Shown here: piece after piece, positions 1 to 8,453 of the stretch
How the letters are laid out: each line of letters opens with the position of its first letter
How positions within the stretch are numbered: the stretch's first letter is position 1
Source: Kofleriaceae bacterium
Lineage (GTDB): Bacteria > Myxococcota_A > Polyangia > Haliangiales > Haliangiaceae
DNA: 64,000 nucleotides
NCBI GenBank assembly: GCA_018057825.1
Contig: JAGPCY010000003.1
Coordinates: forward strand, 58,070 to 122,069
Direction: 5' to 3'
The notes under the pieces: generated by a model
What the model was told of the DNA's origin: nothing
Seen by the model: only the letters and a program-made list of their open reading frames with translations
Databases searched by the model: none
Translations under genes and position numbers: made by a program

Positions 1-24
1 GCCCTCCGCCGGGCCCGCCAGACT

Positions 25-217
25 GGCTGAGGCCGCGCTGCGATCAGTCGTTGCTGGCGCGCAGCTTGAGCAGGATCTGGAGCACGTACCAGAACATGAG
101 CGCGATCGAGGCGAAGAGCTGCATCGCGGCGCCGACGTAGCTCTCGGGATCGTCGTGGGCCATGATCTGCGAGGTCTTGTAGAGGATCTGGCCGGCGCAC
201 AGCACCGCCATCGCGAT
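25..217. repeat. Direct repeat, copy A (islet left flank)
   Basis: Bases 44-217 match 4006-4179 with one mismatch (at 207). Bases 25-44 also match 3969-3988, the second copy carrying 18 extra bases between the two blocks. Both copies have the same orientation, and similarity stops abruptly after 217. The repeat brackets the islet at 218-4005, so it looks like the footprint of an insertion or segmental duplication. Confidence 0.9.
44..217 (-). pseudogene. Truncated 3' fragment of the Bax-inhibitor-1-like gene
   Basis: This fragment encodes the last 57 or so residues of the intact membrane protein at 4006-5346, ending in the same residues (KLRASND) and stop codon. There is one substitution near its start (AMVVL becomes AMAVL). 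The upstream part of the gene is absent: past 217 the reading frame runs into unrelated sequence. No start codon or ribosome binding site belongs to it, so it is a displaced gene end and not a functional gene. Confidence 0.85.
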
Positions 218-266
218 CCCGGAGAAGCCGACGGCCAGGCGGTGCCCGGCGGCGCTGGACCGGCAC

Positions 267-308
267 AACAACTTTTTGTTAGCGCGCGTTGCGCGTGTGT
301 GGTACGAT
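267..308 (+). promoter_or_regulatory. Candidate promoter and operator of the low-GC islet genes
   Basis: An inverted repeat AACAA-CTTT-TTGTT lies at 267-280. Downstream, TGGTACGAT at 300-308 reads as an extended -10 element (TG-n-TACGAT). It sits 47 bases before the ATG at 356, just inside the right edge of the duplicated gene end. The helix-turn-helix protein encoded at 728-1540 would be an obvious candidate to bind the palindrome; that is inference. Confidence 0.35.
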
Positions 309-355
309 CGGGACGCAATGAAAGGTCGTTTCCGACTACCCAGACAGGAGTGCGA

Positions 356-679
356 ATGGAAAACCTCACGCACGTTGAAATGCTCATCCCAACGCATGAC
401 AACCTAGGCATAGAGTTCACTACAGAGCACCACCTTGCGTTCATTCAGCTCTTACATGCGATTGGGCTGCAAGACATGACGCAACGGCGGCTCTCGTCAC
501 TTGAAACCGTGAAGGGCAGCTACCAGGGTCAGCATGAGACCTTGCTCTTGTTCTGGTTCGACGTTCCAAGTCTGCTACGAAAAGCGGCAACCATTCTTCA
601 GGCTGCCGAGATTGCAAAGGAACATTACGGCCAGGTGTGCATCTACGTCACATACTGCGGACACACCGAATTGATTTAG
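356..679 (+). CDS. Small hypothetical protein, islet gene 1
   Basis: 107 residues, not recognised. The start at 356 is chosen because GGAG at 347-350 sits at proper spacing and the sequence before it is junction DNA. The frame is open further upstream, but only because it runs through the opposite strand of the duplicated gene end. The protein is soluble-looking, with a mixed Leu/Thr/His composition, no signal peptide and no membrane segment. Base composition differs sharply from the chromosome: one hand-counted line (421-480) is 50% G+C. It lies 48 bases upstream of the DNA-binding gene at 728 and is probably co-transcribed with it. A small partner or antitoxin-like role is possible but unsupported. 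Confidence 0.7.
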   Translation: MENLTHVEMLIPTHDNLGIEFTTEHHLAFIQLLHAIGLQDMTQRRLSSLETVKGSYQGQHETLLLFWFDVPSLLRKAATILQAAEIAKEHYGQVCIYVTYCGHTELI

Positions 680-727
680 ACACGCGAGCTCTCTTCGCCA
701 ACAAGGCTGGCCGCGAAGAGAGCGCTA

Positions 728-1540
728 ATGATAGTGTTACGCTTCGGGGAAGTACAATTAATGGTTGAGCATCGCTGCATAAACGGAAGAATCTTGACCT
801 TCGACGCCAGCGCGGAGGTACAAGCATTTCTTTCCGAAGTCGCGCAAGCATCAGAAGACCCTACCTGGACCGAGAGCGCCGTCAGAGCATTCATCTTTGG
901 GGAATCAAACCCACTATGGGTTGGTGCGGGGTACTCGTACTTCCGGGGGGATGTCCTCGAACAGCCTGCGTTTCGAGTGGCACTAGACCTCCTAGATCGC
1001 AAGAGAATCGAATCGGGCACGCTGAATCTGGACGCAGCGACGGCTCGTTACTCGATGACCGTTTCCGAAGCAGCAGAGTTCCTGGGAATCCGAGACTCTG
1101 CTGTTCGAACCGCCGTCGCGGCGTTCCGCTTGCCATGCTGGATGAAGAATGGTCAGATCTTCCTAGACCCAGCCACCGTACGTAGCTACCAGGCCTCACG
1201 ACGCGGTCGCCCGCCACAAATTCGGATCACGTCTGGGAGCGATACCAACGGGCGACTTCGTGTGTGCGTCGAAGACGACGACAGGAAGATAGCCGAGCCC
1301 GGAGGCACCGAATCCAGGACAGTGGAGACCTGGACGCGCGTGTTTGCTATTCTTGACGAGGACCGCGAACAACGATGCCTGTTCTGGGAGCTAATACCAG
1401 GCGGCCCGGAGAGGACTATCGGCAGGGACACGTTGCTTGTAGAGGGGCGCTTTACGATCGTTCGTCACTTGACGGGGGCTGCTGCGCAGATCGCCTGGCA
1501 GGAGATCACGCGTCCCAGCGCATTTAGTGTCGATCGCTGA
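728..1540 (+). CDS. Helix-turn-helix DNA-binding protein, islet gene 2
   Basis: 270 residues. Around residues 112-163 lies an excisionase/MerR-type helix-turn-helix: MTVSEAAEFLGI, then a recognition-helix-like stretch, ending in a basic RRGRPP tail. The N-terminal 110 residues and C-terminal 100 residues are unrecognised. The C-terminal part (WTRVFAILDEDREQR onward) looks like a beta-rich domain that could sense a ligand or bind the partner encoded upstream. ATG 728 is preceded by GAAGAGAG-like bases; ATG 761 is an alternative start. G+C is well below the surroundings (58% in the hand-counted line 901-960). Regulation of the islet promoter is the simplest role; excision control would need a recombinase, which is not present here. 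Confidence 0.75.
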   Translation: MIVLRFGEVQLMVEHRCINGRILTFDASAEVQAFLSEVAQASEDPTWTESAVRAFIFGESNPLWVGAGYSYFRGDVLEQPAFRVALDLLDRKRIESGTLNLDAATARYSMTVSEAAEFLGIRDSAVRTAVAAFRLPCWMKNGQIFLDPATVRSYQASRRGRPPQIRITSGSDTNGRLRVCVEDDDRKIAEPGGTESRTVETWTRVFAILDEDREQRCLFWELIPGGPERTIGRDTLLVEGRFTIVRHLTGAAAQIAWQEITRPSAFSVDR

Positions 1541-1585
1541 AGGGCGGTCTTCGCGGGTGCCGGTCGCGGAGTCTGTGAGCTGTCG

Positions 1586-3832
1586 ATGAGTTCTTCGCAC
1601 ACGACATCCACACGCTGGATCGCCGCCGAGGAGGTCGAGGCCTTCGTCGGCGACGAACTCTACGACCGCGAGCGGCGCGTGCCGGTGGTCGGAGTCACGA
1701 CGACGGCGCGCGGCGAGTTTCTGGTCGATCCCGATCGCCTGGCGGCGGAGCTCGGGGACCAAGCGCTGGTGGTCGCCTTCGCCAACGGCGAGGCGACCTG
1801 GGCCCTCGCCGACGCGCTGCCGGCGCGGCTCGAGGTCTACGGCGGCGGCGCGCGCATCTGGTGGCCAGGGTTGCAGCAAGGCTCTAGCCCCTACGACCAT
1901 CGCCTGTTCGTGGTGCGCCCCGGCGAGGGGGACGCGGTGGCGCGCCAGATCGTAGACGCGGTTCGCCGCTACACGGTCGGGCACCCGGAAGCTCACGAGC
2001 GCGCTCCGGCCGCGCCGGTCGACTTGGGAGTAACTGAGGGTGGCAAGCCGATCCTGCTTGCGACGGTGACCGAGGTGAGCGGCGAGCGGGTGTTCGTCGA
2101 GGCCGGGTCGCACCGCGGAGTCATCGGTCACGCCGACGAGAGCCTTGCGAACCTGTCCACAAGGCTCACCGTGGGTGACCAGCTCCGTGTCTTCGTCGGG
2201 AGCGAGCCTACCGGGACGGTCTTCTCGATCCAGGGGCTGGGCGCGTTGGTCGCGCCTTCGGTGCCCGGAGAGTTCACGAGCACATCCGCCGCGCCCGACC
2301 TGGGCGTGACCAAGGGCGGCAAGCCGATCCTGCTCGCGACGGTGACCGAGGTGCGCGGCAGGCGGGTGTACGTCGAGGCCGGGTCCCACCGCGGAGTCAT
2401 CGGTTACGCCGACGAAAGCCTGGCGAACCTGGCCACGAGGTTCGCGGTGGGCGACCAGCTCCGAGTCTTCGTCGCGAGCGAGCCCTCCGGGACGGTCTTC
2501 TCGATCCAGGGGCTGAGCGCGTTGGCCGCACCTAGCGTGCCCGGCGAGGTCGCGCACGCACCGGCCGGGCCCGTCGACCTGGGCGTGACCAAGGGTGGCA
2601 AGCCGATCTTGCTCGCGACGGTGACCGAGGTGCGCGGCGGGCGGGTACACGTTGCGGCCGGATCGCACCGCGGGATCGTCGGCTACGCCGATGAGCGCGT
2701 CGCGAACCTGGCCACGAGGTTCGCGGTGGGCGACCAGCTCCGGGTCTTCATCGCCAGCGAGTCCGAGGCCGGGGCGATCTTCTCGATGCAGGGCCTCGGC
2801 GCTGCGGCGGCCGTGGCGGTTCAGCCGCCGACGATCCTCGGTGCGCCAGCGCGCGCGCCCGCACCGCCGCCGGTGGACCCGTGGCAGGTCGTGGCCGAGG
2901 AGTACCGTATCGGCGACGTGGTCCGCGGGCGCGTATGTCTCGTGCGCGAGCGCTACGTGCTGATCGAGCTGCTGCCGGGTGCGGCGTGCTTCTGCCACCT
3001 GTCGGAGCTCGCCGACGCCTTCGTAAGTCATCCGGACGAGGTGGTGAAGGTCGGCGATCGGGTGAACGTGGAGCTCCTCTCGCTTGAGCCGCAGGCCCGC
3101 CGCGGCAACGTGTCGATCCGCCGGGCCGGGTTCGCCGAGCCACGACCGGCGATCGCTCCCGGCCCGGGGCAGCCGGCGTTTCTGGACGACGGCCCGGACG
3201 CCCCCGAGGACCGCCGGTGGGGCCCCGGGGATGAGGTTTCCGCTGAGCTCCAGGCCGAGCTCGACGCCGCCGACGCCGACCGCACGGCGCTGCGCGCGCG
3301 GCTCGCGGAGGTCAAGGAGCAGCTCGTGGCGCTCCGCAAGGAGCTGCGCAGCGCCAACGATCGCCTCGCGAACTGCGAGGCGCGCCTGCGAGGGGACGAC
3401 CCGCTGGCCTCCGAGGTCGCGTTCATCACGGCGGTCCGCGTCGAGTACGCGCGGACCATGGGCGAAGGCGACCGCTTCGAGTTCCCGCTCTTGCCCATGC
3501 GCCTGCATCGCGACTTCCTCGCCTCGGCGCGCGCCCTCGAGGGCGTCGACGTCGAGAAGATCGTGGAGGTCTGCGCGCAGGTCGCGTGCCAGCGCGCGCA
3601 CAAGCTCGCGGGCCGCGAGGTTCACGTCCTGCGAGAGGGCGACGTTGGCCCTGGGATCGTCCGCGACGAGGACGGCGCCCGCGCCTGGCGCTGCGCGATC
3701 CAGATCAACACGCCCTCGGCGCGCCGGCTGCACTGGTGGGAGATCCCGGGCGAGCGATCGGCGATGGGGGACAGCAGGGTCATCGAGTTCGCTTCGGTCG
3801 GCGTCCACGATGACGTGGCGATCCCGATCTAG
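1586..3832 (+). CDS. Modular protein with three S1/OB-like tandem repeats, an S1 domain and coiled coil
   Basis: 748 residues. Residues 1-140 form an unrecognised domain containing YGGGARIWWPG and a conserved-looking YDHRL. Three tandem repeats of 92-93 residues begin near 146, 238 and 331 (bases 2021, 2297, 2576). Each carries GKPILLATVTEV, a GSHRGV(I/V)G(Y/H)ADE core and VGDQLRVF, which reads as a beta-barrel nucleic-acid-binding fold. A more typical S1 domain follows (about 439-520: IGDVVRGRV ... VKVGDRVNVELL). Then come a Pro/Asp-rich linker, a coiled coil (about 550-603) and a C-terminal domain with TPSARRLHWWEIP and a final HDD. The three repeats are similar at DNA level, implying recent internal duplication. 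G+C is high, unlike islet genes 1 and 2, so the islet is mosaic. RNA binding is inferred; the biological role is unknown. Confidence 0.85.
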   Translation: MSSSHTTSTRWIAAEEVEAFVGDELYDRERRVPVVGVTTTARGEFLVDPDRLAAELGDQALVVAFANGEATWALADALPARLEVYGGGARIWWPGLQQGSSPYDHRLFVVRPGEGDAVARQIVDAVRRYTVGHPEAHERAPAAPVDLGVTEGGKPILLATVTEVSGERVFVEAGSHRGVIGHADESLANLSTRLTVGDQLRVFVGSEPTGTVFSIQGLGALVAPSVPGEFTSTSAAPDLGVTKGGKPILLATVTEVRGRRVYVEAGSHRGVIGYADESLANLATRFAVGDQLRVFVASEPSGTVFSIQGLSALAAPSVPGEVAHAPAGPVDLGVTKGGKPILLATVTEVRGGRVHVAAGSHRGIVGYADERVANLATRFAVGDQLRVFIASESEAGAIFSMQGLGAAAAVAVQPPTILGAPARAPAPPPVDPWQVVAEEYRIGDVVRGRVCLVRERYVLIELLPGAACFCHLSELADAFVSHPDEVVKVGDRVNVELLSLEPQARRGNVSIRRAGFAEPRPAIAPGPGQPAFLDDGPDAPEDRRWGPGDEVSAELQAELDAADADRTALRARLAEVKEQLVALRKELRSANDRLANCEARLRGDDPLASEVAFITAVRVEYARTMGEGDRFEFPLLPMRLHRDFLASARALEGVDVEKIVEVCAQVACQRAHKLAGREVHVLREGDVGPGIVRDEDGARAWRCAIQINTPSARRLHWWEIPGERSAMGDSRVIEFASVGVHDDVAIPI

Positions 3833-3843
3833 CGAGGATCGGG

Positions 3844-3936
3844 GAGACCGAGACCGAGGCCGAGACCGAGGCCGAGGCCGAGACCGAACCCGAGACCGAA
3901 CCCGAGACCGAGTCCGAGACCGAGTCCGAGGTCGAT
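3844..3936. repeat. Hexamer tract 1 (CCGARN)n
   Basis: About 15 units of a six-base motif, mostly GAGACC and GAGGCC with some GAACCC and GAGTCC. It fills the space between the convergent genes ending at 3832 (+) and 4006 (-). Confidence 0.9.
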
Positions 3937-3968
3937 GAGGAGCCGACCCGCCCAAGCCCCGTCGGCGC

Positions 3969-4179
3969 GGCTGAGGCCGCGCTGCGATCCGTCGCCGCGC
4001 CGCGATCAGTCGTTGCTGGCGCGCAGCTTGAGCAGGATCTGGAGCACGTACCAGAACATGAGCGCGATCGAGGCGAAGAGCTGCATCGCGGCGCCGACGT
4101 AGCTCTCGGGATCGTCGTGGGCCATGATCTGCGAGGTCTTGTAGAGGATCTGGCCGGCGCACAGCACCACCATCGCGAT
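3969..4179. repeat. Direct repeat, copy B (inside the intact gene)
   Basis: Counterpart of 25-217. Bases 4006-4179 are the 3' end of the intact Bax-inhibitor-1-like gene, and 3969-3988 match 25-44. Bases 3989-4006 are an 18-base insertion relative to copy A and look like a local GC-rich duplication. Confidence 0.9.
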
Positions 4180-5346
4180 GGCGAAGATGATGCCGAGGTT
4201 GAAGCCAAAGATGAGCGACAGGATGACCAGGCCCGAGGCGGCGGCGCCGGCGATGATGAGCGCGGTGCGCAGGAACGAGAAGTCCTTCTTGGTGACGAAC
4301 ACCGAGGCGGTCAGGGCCCCGAAGACGCCGAGGGTGATGTACGCGGCGTCGCGCAGGATGTTGGGGTCGCCCTTGCCGGCGGCGATCTGATCCTTGGTCA
4401 CCCACACCACGATCGCGAGGAGCGGCACGAAGATCAGCGCCTCGGCCAGGGTGTAGAGCACGAGGCCGACGTAGTGCAGCGGTCGTGACGTGGTGTTCTC
4501 GGCGAGGTAGTGGGCGATGAAGCTCACGACGGCGAAGGCCGCGAGCACGACGCCCCAGCGCCAGCGGCCGGGCTGGAAGGTGAACTCGAGGATCGGTAGG
4601 ACCAGCTTCTGGCCGGCGGCGGTCTTGAAGAAGAAGTACTCGAGGCCGACGAACAGGAGGATCGCGCCGAACAGGTGCAGGTAGGTCAGGCGGATGAAGC
4701 GCAGGCGGGTCGAGGTGCCGACGGTGGCGTCCGCGCCCGGGATGCCGCGACGCGCCTCGGCGCGCGGGGCGCCGAAGCCCAGCCCCGGAGGCGCCCCGAA
4801 GGACGGCTGCGGCGGCGGACCGCCCCACGCGGGCTGCATCGGCTGCTGGCCGGGCGGCGGACCGCCCGGGCCAGGCTGCGCGCCCCACGGCGCACCGGGC
4901 GGCGGACCACCCGGGCCGGGCTGCGCGCCCCACGGCGCTCCGGGCGGCGGGCCACCGGCGGGCGGGCCTCCCCACGGCGCCCCGGGCGGCGGACCGCCCG
5001 CGGGCGGACCACCCCACGGCGGCTGCTGCGGCGACGGCGGCTGGGCCCCCCACGGCTGCGCCTGGGCCGGCTGCGGAGGCGGCGGCTGCTGTCCCCACGG
5101 TTGCGGCGGTTGCGCCGGTTGCGCCGGTTGCCACGGCTGCGGCTGCTGCGCCTGCTGCGCCTGCTGCGGCGGCTGCCACGGCTGGGCCTGCTGCGGCGGC
5201 TGCGGCGCCGGCGGCTGCTGACCCCAGGGCTGCGCCGGTTGCGGCGGCTGCTGACCCCACGGCGAGGGCTGCTGGGGTTGGCCGGGCGCGTTGTTCGGCG
5301 CCCAGCCCATCATGGTCTTGGCCGGCGGCTTCTGGTCGTTGGACAT
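4006..5346 (-). CDS. Bax inhibitor-1/YccA-like membrane protein with long Pro/Gln-rich N-terminus
   Basis: 446 residues. Start ATG at 5346 with GGGAGA five bases upstream. Residues 1 to about 200 are a low-complexity Pro/Gln/Gly/Trp-rich cytoplasmic extension, including repeated GGPPPGAPWG units. Residues from about 215 on contain roughly seven hydrophobic segments, ending in the typical family finish (DPESYVGAAMQLFASIALMF, then LLKLRASND). BI-1/TMBIM proteins are multi-pass inner-membrane proteins linked to stress and calcium or proton leak; the function here is inferred from the family only. The usual bacterial family length is about 220-240 residues, so the N-terminal extension is unusual. 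The last 174 bases are duplicated at 44-217. It is divergent from the rhomboid-like gene at 5485. Confidence 0.85.
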   Translation of the reverse strand: MSNDQKPPAKTMMGWAPNNAPGQPQQPSPWGQQPPQPAQPWGQQPPAPQPPQQAQPWQPPQQAQQAQQPQPWQPAQPAQPPQPWGQQPPPPQPAQAQPWGAQPPSPQQPPWGGPPAGGPPPGAPWGGPPAGGPPPGAPWGAQPGPGGPPPGAPWGAQPGPGGPPPGQQPMQPAWGGPPPQPSFGAPPGLGFGAPRAEARRGIPGADATVGTSTRLRFIRLTYLHLFGAILLFVGLEYFFFKTAAGQKLVLPILEFTFQPGRWRWGVVLAAFAVVSFIAHYLAENTTSRPLHYVGLVLYTLAEALIFVPLLAIVVWVTKDQIAAGKGDPNILRDAAYITLGVFGALTASVFVTKKDFSFLRTALIIAGAAASGLVILSLIFGFNLGIIFAIAMVVLCAGQILYKTSQIMAHDDPESYVGAAMQLFASIALMFWYVLQILLKLRASND

Positions 5347-5484
5347 GGAGTCTCCCGGGGGCGGTGGTGCCGCGCCCCACCGGTAGAGCCTACCGGTTGG
5401 TTTTGTGACGCGATACCGGGAACGCAACCGAAGCGCGATCTTCCCGCGGGGTTGGCTTCTGCTAGCCTTGCCGGCGTGACTCGC

Positions 5485-6210
5485 ATGCGCGTCAGCCGGA
5501 TCGATCAGCGGGAATTTCGGATCACCCCGGTCGCCCTGGTGCTCCTGTTCCTGTTGGTCGGCGTCTCGCTGGTGTTCGGGCTGTCGGGGGACGCGGCCCA
5601 GGCGCGCATGGCGTCGTGGCTGGTGCCGACCAGCGAGTCGGTCTGGCGCGAGGGCAAGGTGTGGACGCTCCTCACCGGGCCGTTTCTCCAGCCGCGGGTG
5701 CTGTCGCTGTTCATCGAGGCGCTGATGCTGTGGATGTTGATGCCGCGCCTCGAGCGCTGGTGGGGACCGCGGCGCTTCCTCTTGTTCGTCGGCCTGACGG
5801 CGCTGGCCGGCACCACCGCGGGCACCCTGGCCGGCCTGGCCCTCGACGAGCCGGCGCCGATCGTCGGCCTGAACCCGGCCATCCTCGCCGGCACGATCGC
5901 CTTCGGCGTGCTGTACGCCCGAGCGCCCGTCCAGTTCTTCGGCGTCTTGCCGCTGACCGGGCGGCAGTTCATGTGGGGCATGATCGCGCTGACCGCGCTG
6001 TTCGTGCTGGTCGGCCAGGAGTGGACCTGGGGCGCGGCGATGGCGGCGGCGATGGGCGTCGGCGCGGCCCTGGCCTCGGGGCGCTTCGATCCCATCGCGA
6101 CCTGGCGGCGCCGCCGCTACGACAAGGCCCGCGCGCACCTGCGGGTCGTGCCGCCCGAGGTCTCGACCATCCCGCGCCGCCCCAAGGGCGACGATCGCTA
6201 CCTGAATTGA
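5485..6210 (+). CDS. Rhomboid-like membrane protein, apparently without protease residues
   Basis: 241 residues from ATG 5485; GTG 5476 would add three. There are about six hydrophobic segments in rhomboid order. An N-terminal cytoplasmic stretch is followed by TM1, a lumenal part with VWREGKVWTLLTGPFLQP (equivalent to the W-R-xxT-xxF region), and a WWGPRRF motif. Active rhomboids carry GxSG before the fourth core helix and a His in the sixth. Here the first position reads GLNPA and no His is found in the last segment, so proteolysis is unlikely. It is coupled to the downstream gene, whose TTG start overlaps this stop (TTGA). Confidence 0.7.
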   Translation: MRVSRIDQREFRITPVALVLLFLLVGVSLVFGLSGDAAQARMASWLVPTSESVWREGKVWTLLTGPFLQPRVLSLFIEALMLWMLMPRLERWWGPRRFLLFVGLTALAGTTAGTLAGLALDEPAPIVGLNPAILAGTIAFGVLYARAPVQFFGVLPLTGRQFMWGMIALTALFVLVGQEWTWGAAMAAAMGVGAALASGRFDPIATWRRRRYDKARAHLRVVPPEVSTIPRRPKGDDRYLN

Positions 6211-6899
6211 GCGCGTCGGCGACCGTCGACGACGCGCCGGGGCTCAGCGACCTGCTGCCGGCCGGCGCGATCGCCGTCGAGGAGCGCGGCGAACCGCCGC
6301 CGCCGCCGCTCGATCCCCGCGACGCCGCGCTGCCGGCGGCGGCCCCGCGCCGGCTGGCCGAGTTCGCGCGCGGCCGGGCCTGCGCCCACGCGGCGCTGGT
6401 CGCCCTCGGGCTCGACGGCCCGATCGGACGCGGTGCCGATCGCGCGCCGCGCTGGCCGGCAGGCGCGGTCGGCAGCATCACCCACTGCGCCGGCTACGTC
6501 GCGGCCGCGGTGGCCCGGGCCGACCGCGTGCGCGCCCTGGGCCTCGACGCCGAGCCGGCGGCGCCGCTGCCGCCCGAGGTCCTGACCCAGATCGCCAGCC
6601 CGACCGAGCGCGCTCACCTGGCGACCCTGCCGGCCGACCGGCCGTGGGACCGGCTCTTGTTTGCGATCAAGGAGAGCGTCTACAAGGCCTGGGCGCCCGC
6701 GACCGGGCGCTGGCTCGACTTCACCGACGCCGAGGTGACGATCGACCCCACGGCCGGCCGCTTCCGCGCCGCGCTGGCCGTCGACGGACCGTGGCGGCTC
6801 CTCGACGGACGGTTCGCCGCCAGCGCCGGCCTGTGGCTCGCGGTCACCGCGATCGCGGCTTCCGCGCTGACCGACCCGATCGGTCCGACCGCCGCGTGA
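6207..6899 (+). CDS. 4'-phosphopantetheinyl transferase (EntD/Sfp type)
   Basis: 230 residues from a TTG start that overlaps the preceding stop codon; no ATG or GTG lies at the expected N-terminus. Visible family motifs are GSITHCAGYVAAA, LGLDAEP (Mg-binding Asp and Glu) and FAIKESVYKAWAP (K-E-x-x-x-K). The enzyme transfers phosphopantetheine from CoA to a Ser on acyl- or peptidyl-carrier proteins, activating polyketide, peptide or fatty-acid synthases in the cytoplasm. No synthase genes lie in this window. Translation is probably coupled to the rhomboid-like gene. Confidence 0.88.
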   Translation: MSASATVDDAPGLSDLLPAGAIAVEERGEPPPPPLDPRDAALPAAAPRRLAEFARGRACAHAALVALGLDGPIGRGADRAPRWPAGAVGSITHCAGYVAAAVARADRVRALGLDAEPAAPLPPEVLTQIASPTERAHLATLPADRPWDRLLFAIKESVYKAWAPATGRWLDFTDAEVTIDPTAGRFRAALAVDGPWRLLDGRFAASAGLWLAVTAIAASALTDPIGPTAA

Positions 6900-6913
6900 T
6901 ACCCTCGCGGGCG

Positions 6914-8401
<1,488 letters not shown>

Positions 8402-8453
8402 CGCGGCGGCGTGGACCTCCACGCGCCGACCGGGGCTGGCGTACGATGGCGCG

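Noticed and set aside
155..679. A longer version of islet gene 1 starting at 155
   Set aside because: The first 67 codons are the opposite strand of the duplicated membrane-gene end, and a good ribosome binding site precedes 356.
356..1540. A type II toxin-antitoxin pair
   Set aside because: The sizes (107 and 270 residues) and lack of known toxin motifs do not support it; kept only as a possibility in the findings.
1391..5380. A 1329-residue open frame on the minus strand, and similar long frames at 8379-11096, 13124-15394 and 23746-26253
   Set aside because: They run antisense to well-supported genes and have Arg/Ala/Gly-rich low-complexity composition, a known effect of high third-position GC.
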